Shown piece by piece: positions 22,795-34,039 of a stretch of 64,000 nucleotides of DNA. The notes below the pieces were generated by a model. That model was not told the origin of the DNA. It made no database searches and worked only from the letters and a program-made list of their open reading frames with translations. The translations under genes and the position numbers were made by a program. How positions within the stretch are numbered: position 1 is the first letter of the stretch; each line of letters opens with the position of its first letter. This DNA is from Erinaceus europaeus. Taxonomy: Eukaryota; Chordata; Mammalia; Eulipotyphla; Erinaceidae. The stretch spans positions 82,975,118 through 83,039,117 of the forward strand of contig NC_080172.1 of the NCBI RefSeq assembly GCF_950295315.1, read 5' to 3'.

Positions 22795-23255
22795 ATTATC
22801 TGGGCCTAATTCATATGTTGGGGAACATATGGCTCCCTGGGGTGAATAATATCATCTTCAAACATTGTATCTTGATATCACTCATGGTGAGAGTGAACAT
22901 CATGGTACTTTCCCCCACTGTTTGTTAATTTATTTTATTTCCATCTCCTTTAATCTTGATTATCTATCACCACATAAAATATGCTATACTGGAGGAAATG
23001 TTCTGTATTTTTCTTGTCCAATTCAATTACTGTAAGTCATATGTGACTTTTTTGAACATTTGAAATGAGCTAGTAGGATGGGAGAACTGAAACTTAAATT
23101 TATTTATCATTAATTAATTTAAAGTAGCCCATGTAACTGCTAGCTATTGTATTATAGAGTGTAGATCAATTTAAAGATGAGGTCAGTATTTGATTTACTT
23201 TTCCTTGTGGAAATGGAGTATATATGTATTTTCCTGATGTTTAGTGAAATAGATG
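22795..23255. other. Unique AT-rich intronic sequence
   Basis: No feature recognised. Confidence 0.4.
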
Positions 23256-23261
23256 TCTTTG

Positions 23262-23803
23262 TTTATTTCTTTTTTTCTATTACCATCAGGGTTATCCTTG
23301 GGGTTTGGTGTGCTGCATGATGAATCCATTGCTCCCGATGTTCATTTTTTCCTATTTTATTAATTTGATAGGATAGAGAGAAATGGAGCAGGGAGAGGGA
23401 GATAAAGAGGGAGAGAGGCAAAGAGATAGCTGCAGTACTTGCTTCACTATTCATGGAGCTTCCCTCCTGTAGGTGGGGAGCAGGGGCTCAAACTGGTACT
23501 TGCGCATGTTTTTTTTTTAAATTTATTTATTCCCTTTTGTTGCCCTTGTTATTGTTGGATAGGACAGAGAGAAATGGAGAGAGGAGGGGAAGACAGAGGG
23601 GGAGAGAAAGACAGACACCTGCAGGCCTGCTTCACCGCCTGTGAAGCAACTCCCCTGTAGGAAGGGAGCTGGGGCTCGAACCGGGATCCTTACTCTGGTC
23701 CTTGTGCTTTGTGCCACCTGCGCTTAACCAGCTGCGCTACAGCCTGACTCCCACTTGGGCATGTTAATGTATGAGCTTAACTAGGTGTACCACTGCCCAG
23801 CCT
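23262..23803 (-). mobile_element. SINE-A/D-like long form, interrupted at 23511-23752
   Basis: Antisense: 'ttaccatcagggttatcc', 'gatgaatccattgctccc', 'gagcttccctcctgtagg', resuming after the inner SINE with 'gagcttaactaggtgtacc' and 'actgcccagcctcc'. Confidence 0.82.
23511..23752 (-). mobile_element. SINE-A nested in another SINE, with TSD
   Basis: TSD acttg(c/g)gcatgtt at 23498-23510 and 23753-23765 (one mismatch). Short-form copy with a shortened AAC tail and head 'gctgcgctacagcctgactcc'. Confidence 0.92.
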
Positions 23804-23809
23804 CCAAAA

Positions 23810-24135
23810 TAGATGTTTTTGTTCATAAAGCTGTTACTGGTACACATGACTAATTAGGCTGTATTGTTAGAAGTTACACTTTTGAATTTCATATTAAAAA
23901 TTGCTTGCAATGACTAGCATGTAACTGATGTTAGATTACTTAGATTCTTACCTGCTTTCCTGAAATTTTGTCAGATTGAATTTAAAAGGCTGAAATAACT
24001 ATAGCTAGCATTTTACTTTAAAATAGTTTAAAAATTCTATGTCAAAAATCATGTTGAAATTGAAAAGCCCATTAATCAAGAGTATTACTTCTAATAACCC
24101 AAAGACAAGGACATTTTTGTGATAGAAACAGGCCT
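23810..24135. other. Unique intronic sequence
   Basis: AT-rich; nothing recognised. Confidence 0.4.
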
Positions 24136-24139
24136 TTTT

Positions 24140-24662
24140 TTTTTTTTTCTTTCTTTTTTTTGAGCAGACAAGGCAGGCTTTAATCAGCCATCTGGGTTCT
24201 TTTTATTTTTTAATTAATGATTTAGTACTGATTTATAAAGTTATGAGATAACAGGATATAATCTTACACTATTCCTACCACTAGGGTTTTATGTCCCCAT
24301 TCCCTTCATTGGAAACTGCAGTAGTTCTCCCAAGGTCACAGATATGGGTTGACTATTATTTCTATATCCATCTATCTATCTATAATTATATATTTGCTCA
24401 TTTTTTCTATGGTCCTGCCTTCCATTCCTTTCTAAGTCACACCTACACATATTACTACTTCTGAAGTTTTTTCCTTTTTTAAATCCTTCTTTGTGTCTTG
24501 ATGGAATTGGAGTTCAGAGGTCCTCTGGTCATCTCCTCCTAGCATTTCTTCCCCTGGGAGTATGGACCAAAGTATTTATGGGGTGCAGAAAGTGAGAGTT
24601 CTGGTTTCTCTAATTGCTTCTCCACTGGACATGGACATCGGTAGGTTAATCCATACCCCCAG
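24140..24662 (-). mobile_element. L1 3'-end fragment (antisense)
   Basis: 'gtatggaccaaagtatttatggggtgcag' with 'ctccactggacatggacatcgg' matches the 3' UTR of the large L1. A variant 5' segment ('gcagtagttctcccaaggtcac') is shared with fragments at 18253 and 46005. Confidence 0.75.
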
Positions 24663-25146
24663 CCAAAACAGGGTTGTATTAATCAGTACTGGAGCTTACT
24701 TATGCACTGTTTTCATTTTAGTTCTTTTGAATGGATTTTTGTTGACAGGTTTTAGAATTATATGTTGCAGGCATATTTGGATTTTTTAAAACTTGAATTC
24801 ATTCAAATGTATTAGATTTTTGAACTCATGATTATTTATCTATACTTGACATAGCATCACACTAGCAACTTTAGAAATAAAACAACTTTGTATTTCATAT
24901 GATTGCAAATTTCCCTTTTTTGTAACTGTGTGGTGTTCTTATCAGGAACAGCTAATTTTGGTATTATCTGCAATGTAAGTCCCAAACCATTACCAATTTA
25001 ATTACCATAGATTAAATTATACAAGCTCAATGTTTTTATGTAAGGTAAGTTGCTACTGGCTGGTTTGATGTAGTGTATTGATATGCTAGAGCAATTTGAA
25101 TAGCAGAAAAAAATTGAATTAAATGACTTCGTCAAAGTAAAGTTTG

Positions 25147-25348
25147 GGTTCAGGTGGTGGCACACCTGGTTATTAAATGCATACAGAATGCAAGAACCTG
25201 GTTTCAAGCCTTTGGTCTGCACCTGCAAGGGGAAAGCTTCATGAGTGGTGAAGCAGGGCTACAGGTGTCTCTCTGTTTCACTCCCTCTCTCCTTTCTCCC
25301 CCCCCCCCGCCTCTAAATTTCTCTGTCTCAGTCCAATAATAAAAAGAG
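25147..25348 (+). mobile_element. SINE-D
   Basis: 'caggtggtggcacacctggtt', 'ggtttcaagcctttggtc', 'ggggaaagcttcatgagtggtg', ends 'cagtccaataataaaaag'. Confidence 0.88.
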
Positions 25349-25477
25349 TTAGCAAAAGCAAGAAACAAAATAAAGCTCTTATAAAACAAATGAAGGTCTT
25401 TTGGGGATTGATACTTTGTGAATTTATAGTCTAGGTTAAATTGAATTTGAACCTTAATGAGCAAAATAATTATACTG

Positions 25478-25920
25478 GAACCACCTGGTAGTACCACAGC
25501 ACCTGGGGAAGCTCCATTGATGGTAGAGCTGTGTTGTGATGTCTCTCTCTCTCTCTTTCTTTTCTTTTTTTTTTAAATATTTATTTTATTTATTTATTCC
25601 CTTTTGTTTCCCTTGTTGTTTTATTGTTGTAGTTATTATTGTTGTTGTCGTTGTTGGATAGGACAGAGAGAAATGGAGAGAGGAGAGGAAGACAGAGAGG
25701 AGGAGAGAAAGATAGACACCTGCAGACCTGCTTCACCGCCTGTGAAGCGACTCCCCTGCAGGTGGGGAGCCGGGGTTCGAACTGGGATCCTTATGCCGGT
25801 CCTTGTGCTTTGCGCCACCTGTGCTTAACCTGCTGCGCTACAGCCCGACTCCCTCTCTCTCTCTATTTCTCTCTCCCTGTCTGTCTGTCTGTCTCTGTAT
25901 TTCTCCTCAGTAAGAAATAA
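25478..25920 (+). mobile_element. SINE-D, deleted, interrupted at 25565-25853
   Basis: 'ggaaccacctggtagtaccac', 'ggggaagctccattgatgg', then CT repeats on both sides of the inner SINE and 'cctcagtaagaaataa'. Confidence 0.7.
25565..25853 (-). mobile_element. SINE-A, near-consensus, in a CT tract
   Basis: Antisense full-length short form: 'cggggttcgaactgggatcc', head 'gctgcgctacagcccgactccc'. Nearly identical to the copy at 52819-53101 (only a handful of differences by eye), so young. Confidence 0.94.
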
Positions 25921-26032
25921 TTTAGAAATATCAGCCTGGGAGTGGAATCACACATGCAAGACTTGGTGGAACAAAAACAAAAAAACAGAGAAACAAGCAA
26001 GCAAGCAAGCAAGCAAAGAAAAAGAAATTAAA

Positions 26033-26160
26033 TCAAGTGGGAGGTAGCTCAGAGGGTTGAGTGCATTCCATGTATGCATGAGGCCATAGGTTTAATCTCT
26101 GGCACAGGATATAACAGAACAGTAACCTGGCTTATCCCCACACCCTCAATAAAAGTAAGT
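26033..26160 (+). mobile_element. SINE-B/C-like, degenerate
   Basis: 'agtgggaggtagctcagagg', 'gtatgcatgaggccatagg', 'gtttaatctctggcac'. tRNA-like A box and B box remain visible. Confidence 0.55.
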
Positions 26161-26430
26161 AATTAAATTTGAAAGAAAAAGATAAAAGAAACCAGGAAAC
26201 ATAATCTACACATATGTCATGCTTAGCTCACTGCTTGCTTTTCATTCCTTTTAATTCATGTCTTGACAGGGAAATAAAGGGGGTTGAGACTCACAACTTA
26301 GAATTTTGGTTCCCAGTTAAGAGACTGGTTATATAATAGGAGAATATTTGTAGCGTGAAAGAATTTGTTGTCTAGATTTCTACGAATCAGCTATATGCTG
26401 ACTCTCATTCCTTAATATAATTGCAGTTGA

Positions 26431-28000
<1,570 letters not shown>

Positions 28001-28002
28001 AC

Positions 28003-28224
28003 TGTTTTTTTCTTTATTGGGGCATTAATGGTTTACAGTTGACAGTGAAATATTATAGTTTGTACACACATAACATTTCCACATAACAATACAACCCCCA
28101 CTAGGTCCTCTTCTGCCATCATGTTCCAGGACCTCAAACCCCCCCACCCTCCACTCCCTACCCTGGAGTCTAACTTTTGTGCAGTACACCAAACTCAGTC
28201 CAAGTTCTGTTTAGTGTTTTCTCT
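28003..28224 (-). mobile_element. L1 3'-end fragment (antisense)
   Basis: 'acatttccacataacaatac', 'cccccactaggtcctc', 'catcatgttccaggacc' also occur at 35880 and 56345 and correspond to L1 3' UTR at 36945-37060. Confidence 0.75.
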
Positions 28225-28495
28225 TCTGATCTTGTTTTTGCCTCTAGGGTTATCTCTGGGGCTCGGTGCCTGCGCTACAAATCCACTGCTCTGGGAGGCC
28301 AAAATTTCCCCCCATTTTTGTTACCCCTGTTGTTGTTATTGCTATTACTGTGGGAAAGGCAGAGAAACTAAGAGAAGAGGGGAAGACAGAGAGGAGGAGA
28401 GAAAGACACCTTGCAGACCTGCTTCACCACTTGTGAAATGACTCCCCTGCAGGTGGGTAGCCAGGGGCTCGAACAGGGATCCTTGTGCTTCACTT
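28225..28495 (-). mobile_element. SINE-A, long form
   Basis: Antisense: 'ttgtttttgcctctagggttatc', 'ccactgctctgggaggcc', 'cacttgtgaaatgactcccc', 'gggctcgaacaggg'. The head is truncated. Confidence 0.85.
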
Positions 28496-28612
28496 AAGTG
28501 GGATTTTAATGAATAAACAATAAAGCCCATTTATTTAATTTTGCAAACGTAGGAAGTTTTTTTTTTGCTTTCTTGAATAGTCTTATTATTATGTAGAGTT
28601 ACTATTTTTTTA

Positions 28613-28909
28613 ATTTTTTTTTTTTAATACTTATTTGTTTATTCCCTTTTGCTGCCCTTTTTTTTTTGTTGTTGTAGTTATTATTGTTGTTGTTATTGCC
28701 ATCATTGTTGTTGGATAGGACAGAGAAAAATGGAGAGAGGAGGGGAAGACCGAGAAGGGGAGAGAAAGATAGACACTTGCAGAACTGCTTTACCACCTGT
28801 GAAGTGACTCCCCTGCAGGTGGGGAGCTGGGGTCTCAAACCTGGATCCTTACACCGGTCCTTGCACTTCGCCACATGTGCTTAACTTACTGTGCCACGCC
28901 TGAATCCCT
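28613..28909 (-). mobile_element. SINE-A, short form
   Basis: Antisense: 'cttatttgtttattccctttt', 'ggggtctcaaacctgg', head 'gtgccacgcctgaatccc'. Confidence 0.88.
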
Positions 28910-29039
28910 TTTAAAAAATTTTTTATTATGAAAGTTTAGTACATTTCATTTGGCTCAAGCTTAATACACTTCATTCAGTTCCCTCTGTTAATGTTAGTGG
29001 TCAGAGAACCTTAGAACTTCATCAGGATTGTCTAGTATT

Positions 29040-29170
29040 GATGAATTACAGTTACCTATTGGCATCTGTCTTTTTCATCAGGCGATGAGCTCCTGGAGGA
29101 TACTCATATAAGTTTGTGTTCTCAGTGCCCAGCACTGGGTCATCAAACATGTGGAAACTTCTACTGAATT
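29040..29170 (+). mobile_element. Possible L2/MIR relic
   Basis: 'gatgagctcctggagga', 'gtgttctcagtgcccagcactggg', 'atcaaacatgtgg' resemble the L2 3' end. Diverged. Confidence 0.45.
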
Positions 29171-29394
29171 TATCATGAGCCCATTGAATCACAGGTCCTC
29201 CGTATCCCTTTTTCCTCGAAGTTTCAGAATAGCCTATTCTGAGTATGTTTATAATCTCACTATACAGTGATTCCTTAATCTTTACTATCTTGTTTTAGCT
29301 TTCTTTAGTCTACTGAAACTGCTCTGGTTACATCTTGAACACTGTATCTGATGGTTTATACTTTGTCCTCAAGCTCTCTTGCTTTTCTTTTCTT

Positions 29395-29586
29395 TTCTTT
29401 TCCTTTTTTTTTTTTTTGGTTGTCACTGACACTTTACTGCTCCAGGACAACTTTTTCAGATAGAAAAATACAGACAAATAGATGGAGAGAAAGACACTAC
29501 AGTACCAAAGCTTCCTTCAGTGCCTTGGGGGCCGAGCTCAAACCTGGGTCTTGTGCATTATTCAAGTGAGCCATCTTCCTGGCCTA
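29395..29586 (-). mobile_element. SINE-E
   Basis: Antisense: 'gttgtcactgacactttactgctcc', 'ccaaagcttccttcagtgcc', 'gagctcaaacctgggtc', 'caagtgagccatcttcctggcc'. Confidence 0.8.
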
Positions 29587-29589
29587 CTC

Positions 29590-29722
29590 CAACACCACCA
29601 CCACCACCACCACCAATTACTACTACTACTCCCCTCTCCTCCTCCTCCTTGTTCTCCTCCTCCCTCTTCTGCTCCTCCTTCTCCTTCTCCTCCTCCTTCT
29701 CCTTCTTCTTCTCTTTCTTTTT
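29590..29722 (+). repeat. (CCA)n, (CTA)n and (TCC)n low-complexity block
   Basis: (CAC)n at 29594-29613, (TAC)n to 29632, then CT-rich triplets to 29722. Confidence 0.9.
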
Positions 29723-29926
29723 CTATCTTTATTAATTGGATAGAGACAGTCAGAAATTGAGAGGAAGGGGGAAATAGAGAGGGAGAGAGGCAGAGTGACA
29801 CCTGTAGCACAACTTCACCACTTGCAACGCTTCCTTCCTACGGGTAGGAACCAGAGGCTCGAACCTGAGTCCTTGTGCATGATAATACACACTCTTAACC
29901 AGGTGCACCACCACCTGGTCCTCTTC
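29722..29926 (-). mobile_element. SINE-D
   Basis: Antisense: 'ttaattggatagagacagtc', 'gcttccttcctacgggtagg', 'gaggctcgaacctgag', 'ccaccacctggtcc'. Confidence 0.88.
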
Positions 29927-30107
29927 TCCTTAACTTCTTTGAATAAACTGACGTTATCTGACCCAGTAACAAATTCCTAGAATTCAGCTGGGTGGCTTCC
30001 GAACTGCTTTACACATTTCTTTTTTGGTTTTGTTTTCTACTTTGGAGACTATTTTTTTTTTCTAATAAAGCGGTTTATGATTCCCCCTTTATTTGATGGC
30101 TTTTGTT

Positions 30108-30258
30108 TTTTTAAAAGAATTTATTTATTCATGAGAAAGATAGGTGGATAGAGGAAGAACCAGACATCACTCTGGTACATGTGCTGTGGGGATTGAACTA
30201 GGGACCTCGTGGTTGAGAATCTTGTGCTTTATCTACTGCGCCACCTCCTGGATGACTA
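30108..30258 (-). mobile_element. SINE-C
   Basis: Antisense: 'ttattcatgagaaagatagg', 'gggattgaactagggacctc', 'ccacctcctggatgac'. Confidence 0.85.
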
Positions 30259-30404
30259 TTTGATGTCTTATATAGATATGTTTCATTTTGCGGTGCATTT
30301 TAGTACAGACACAAATTTTTTTAGTCTTTTATATGCCTAAAGTTATTTTTTCATGTTGATGCTTTGAAGTGACTATTACTACTTTTTTTAAAAAAAAAAA
30401 AATT

Positions 30405-30668
30405 AACTTTTTTTTAAAATTTGCTCCCACCCCCCTTTGTTGTTCTTGTTGTTTTATTGTTGTTGGTGTTGGCCTTGTAGGACAGAGAGAAATGGAGAGA
30501 GGAGGGGAAGACAGAGGGGAAGAAAGATAGACAGCTGCAGGCCTGCTTCACCGCCTGTGAAGTGAACCCCATTCAGGTGGGGTGCTGAAGGCTTGAACCG
30601 GGATCCTTACTTATGTCCTAGCGCTTCGCGTTACGTGCAGTTAACCCGTTGCGCTACCGCCCACCCCC
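30405..30668 (-). mobile_element. SINE-A, short form
   Basis: Antisense: 'tttgttgttcttgttg', 'aaggcttgaaccgggatcc', head 'gttgcgctaccgcccaccccc'. Confidence 0.9.
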
Positions 30669-30953
30669 TATTACTACTTTTTGAGTGTATTAGTATGCGT
30701 TCACTTTCTAGTGGTCTTGTTTTTTAAAATTGAGGTAAATTGAGGTATAGTTGACATCTGTCCAATGATCTTTGTTTTAATTATGTTGACTAGAATGGAA
30801 ATTTATCCATCAAACATTTGCTTAGATTAACAACAACAACAAAAAAAAACTTGGTAGTTTCCTCCTTTCTCACCGCTCCCCTCTTTCTCTCTAACCTTCA
30901 TCTACTGTTCTATTAATAAATTATTTACACCCAAAATAAAATGATAGAAAAGC

Positions 30954-31228
30954 GGGATTCGGGCAGTAGCGCAGCGGGTTAAGCGCACGTGGGGCAAAAC
31001 CCAAGGACCTGTGTAAGGACGTGGCTCGAGCCCCCGGCTCCCCACCTGCAGGGGAGTCGCTTCACAAGTGGTGAAGCAGGTCTGGAGGTGCCTATCTTTC
31101 TCTCCCCCTCTCTTTCTTTCCCTCCTCTCTCCATTTCTCACTGTCCTATTCAACAACGATGACATCAATAACAACAATAAAAACAAGGGCAACAAAAATG
31201 GAATAAATAAAAAAATATTAAGTAAAAA
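30954..31228 (+). mobile_element. SINE-A, short form, with TSD
   Basis: TSD gatagaaaagc at 30943-30953 and 31229-31239. Head 'gggattcgggcagtagcgcagc', 'ggctcgagcccccgg', tail AAC/AAT plus (AAAT)n. Confidence 0.94.
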
Positions 31229-31264
31229 GATAGAAAAGCAAAACCCAAAACTAATATCAGCAAA

Positions 31265-31835
31265 GTAAGGCTGTTGTTTATTTTAAACTATAGTTTAAAG
31301 TGTATGTGTGTGTGTATGTATGTATGTATTAAATGTTATGCAGTAATTAGTTGCCACTAGTTATCTCTTGTCGTTAATTGCTGTAATGAGGGAAGCAGTA
31401 AAAAAGGGGGAGATCTTTCAAAATGTGAATAATTTGTAAAGGAAAAATTGTGTATGTTTGTTTATGTTACTAGTGATAGGGTAGAGCAGGAACTATCATT
31501 ATTAATCTGGTACTTCAGGGGATCTACAAATTTCTCAGAAATTATATGTACACTGTTTGTATATTTCCATTTTCATTTTGAGAGAATTTATATTATTTTA
31601 GTAGGTTTTCAAAGCAGTCTTTGATACCATAATAAAAATACTGAAGTTGAAAGATAAGAGATAAAAGAGAAAATTATACTAACAAAAGACAGAATGATAG
31701 TATTAAACAAAAAAACAGGCTTTCATCAAACTCAAATCAGCTGAACAAACTTTTGATTTTAATTTACTAATCTGAAAATAAATTTAAGTATAATATGATT
31801 TAATCAGATTTTTCTGAAGTAGTTAATACATTAAT
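31265..31835. other. Unique AT-rich intronic sequence with a short (TATG)n
   Basis: (TG/TATG)n at 31301-31328. Nothing else recognised. Confidence 0.45.
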
Positions 31836-31837
31836 TT

Positions 31838-31993
31838 TTTTTTTTTTTTACTTAATCATTAATGAGAGAGAGGGGAAGAAGAGAGAGAAAGAGCCAGAAC
31901 ATCACTCTGGGACAGATGATGTCAGGTATTGAACTTAGGATTTCATGTTTGAGACTCCAATACTTAATCCACTGTGCCATCTCTCAGAGCACT
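31838..31993 (-). mobile_element. SINE-C
   Basis: Antisense: 'aatgagagagaggggaag', 'aggtattgaacttagg', 'ccatctctcagagcac'. Confidence 0.8.
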
Positions 31994-32508
31994 CATCAAT
32001 ACAGTCTTAACAGTTGCTTTCAGTTTTTCTCAGAGAAGAATAATTATCCCAATCTGGGGAAAACTAATAAAAGCACAACTGAAAAAAATTTTCTAGGGCA
32101 GTGATTTACTTTTTAAACCAGTTTGTGAATCAACAGGACAATTACAATAATCTTGAGGACTATTTTTTTTTAAAGGCTTAAAGGGATATTGACAGAAATG
32201 CAATTATAAATATACAAAGCATCCCACACAGCCCTTTCATGGGACAAGGAAACAGGGCTGAGTATGATGAAATGGACAATTGTATTAAATTACTGGAAGT
32301 ACCTGGCAGATGGTGGGGGGCTCAGGGAATGTCCTTGTTGCTGAATGAATCAGTGCAATAATCTTAGTTGGCAACTAAGCACCTGTCATAGTATCAGGTG
32401 GTTGTACACAGAACTCTTTTGATATGATGATCAGATCCCCTGTTATAACTACAAGGACATGTTGAGATTTCTTCACGAAGTTGACTTCTGTTTCAACCTC
32501 ATAGGGTA

Positions 32509-32535
32509 TTATTATTATTATTATTATTATTAGAG
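32509..32535 (+). repeat. (ATT)n microsatellite
   Basis: About nine TTA units. Confidence 0.85.
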
Positions 32536-32549
32536 CAGTGACATCTTGG

Positions 32550-32662
32550 GCTGACTTTTGTTTTTCCAGAGAGAGAAAGAGGGAGAGAAAGAAAGAGGAG
32601 AGGGAAAGAGAGAGGTGATGGATAGATAGGTAGATAGGTAGGTAGGTAGTAGATAGGTCGGC

Positions 32663-32702
<40 letters not shown>

Positions 32703-32830
32703 GATAGATAGATTGATTTAAAAAAAAAAGCAGCACTGAAGCTTTCTTCAATTGCTGGGGGCCAGGCTTGAGGTGTGTGGTGCATGTGGCAAAGCAGCAC
32801 ACTATCCAAGTGAGCTATTTTGCTCGCTCT
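32550..32830 (-). mobile_element. SINE-E with internal (GATA)n expansion
   Basis: Antisense: 'tgaagctttcttcaattgc', 'gggggccaggcttgagg', 'tatccaagtgagctatttt'. The purine middle has expanded into (GATA)n. Confidence 0.7.
32614..32722 (+). repeat. (GATA)n microsatellite
   Basis: GATA/GGTA tetranucleotides, pure GATA at 32664-32702. Confidence 0.92.
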
Positions 32831-32904
32831 ATCGGTTTCTTTTTGAGGAGAAGCAACTTACATTCTGGAGACACTTCTTGTAGTTTAAAGAGACACTGAG
32901 GGGG

Positions 32905-33190
32905 GTAGGGGAGAAGGTGGGAACAGTATTGCACCCAGTTGAGCACTTGTGTTACCATGTTCAAGCATTGGGGTTTAAGCCCCTGCTCTTCACCTGCAGG
33001 AGGGAAGCTTTCCAAGCAGAGCTGCTGGTATCTTATTTTTCTCTCTCCCTTTCTTTCTCCCCTCCCTCTCATTTTCTCTTTCTATGAAATAAAATAGAAA
33101 AAAAGGGAAAATGGCTACTGGGAGTGATAAATTCATAGTGCTGGCACTGATCTCCAGTTACACTAGTGGTGATTTAAAAAAAAGCAGCAC
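32905..33190 (+). mobile_element. SINE-D, with 3' extension
   Basis: 'gggtaggggagaaggtggg', 'ggtttaagcccctgctc', 'gagggaagctttccaagc', then 'gcactgatctccagttacac', resembling the SINE-A long-form 3' segment in sense. Confidence 0.7.
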
Positions 33191-33424
33191 TGCAGGTTTT
33201 AAAGCTGTGTTAACTCACATTGGGAAGAGACTATAGCTAGAGTTGGCGAGGCACAGAGCCCTTCAGAAATCCTCATCTGTAAACCCCTTTTATAGAGGAT
33301 CCCTAAATGCTTTCAGTGTATTATCAATATGATCAAGTAATCTCTATGAGTAATTTTCTCTGCCATTTTGACTTTCACTTTAGCCAAATGGGCTAGGAGA
33401 TTGTTCATCCTGTAGAGTATTTTT

Positions 33425-33897
33425 TAAAAAATATTTATTTATTTTCCTTTTTGTTGCCCTTGTTTTTTATTGGTTTTCTGTAGTTATTATTGTTGTTATT
33501 GATGTTGTCATTGTTAGATAGGACAGAGAGAAATGGAGAGAGGAGGGGAAAACAGAGAGGGAGAGAAAGACACCTGCAGACCTGCTTCAATGCTTGTGAA
33601 GCAATTCCCCTGCAGGTAGGGAGCTGGGGGCTCGAACCAGGATCCTTACGCTTCTTCTTCTAGCGTTTGCCCTTCTTCCATAGCCAGTCAACAGCGTCAG
33701 GTTGAAAGCTGTCAGGAGCTGCTTGTTGCTGGCTTTGAAAGTGACTGGGATCCATGTGGATTCAGTCAGCTAGGAAGGATCGTCAGTTTCCCCAATGAAT
33801 GGGTACTCACGGGATGCACCACGAGAAGGTCGATCCAATGCATCCCATCCTTACGCTGGTTCTTGCGCTTTGCACCACCTGTGCTTAACCTGACTAC
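33425..33897 (-). mobile_element. SINE-A, short form, with TSD, carrying a nested insert
   Basis: TSD cctgtagagtattttt (16 bp) at 33409-33424 and 33898-33913. The SINE reads from tail (33425) to the B-box region (33642), is broken by the 194-bp insert at 33653-33846, and resumes with 'atccttacgctggttc' to the head near 33896. Confidence 0.93.
33653..33846 (-). mobile_element. Unknown 194-bp retroposon-like insert
   Basis: Flanked by an 11-bp perfect direct repeat, atccttacgct, at 33642-33652 and 33847-33857. The repeat is host SINE sequence and so a true target duplication. Read on the minus strand the insert starts GGGATGCATTGG and ends in an AGAAGAAGA-like tail next to the repeat, as a retroposon with a 3' tail would. 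Its 5' end folds: gggatgca (33811-33818) pairs with tgcatccc (33839-33846), 20-nt loop. It matches none of the SINE, L1 or MITE families in the window. A 31-codon ORF (minus strand, starting MDPSHFQSQQQ and ending WKKGKR-stop) runs to the tail; coding is unproven. It could be a piece of a processed mRNA or a small structured RNA. Orientation is inferred from the tail. Confidence 0.75.
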
Positions 33898-33929
33898 CCT
33901 GTAGAGTATTTTTACCATGTCTCATGATC

Positions 33930-34025
33930 ACATGGGGGCATCAGGGATAGCTCCAAGGCAGTTTCATGGATGGTGTAGTACTGTAGTGTCCTTTCTTTCT
34001 CTCTCAGAAAAGAAAAAAAAAAAAG
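33930..34025 (+). mobile_element. SINE-D-like fragment
   Basis: 'cagggatagctccaaggc', 'agtttcatggatggtgtag', CT run and A-rich tail. Weak. Confidence 0.4.
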
Positions 34026-34039
34026 AAAGAAAATTGGAC

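Noticed and set aside
32614..32722. CRISPR-like or satellite array
   Set aside because: Simple (GATA)n microsatellite without spacers.
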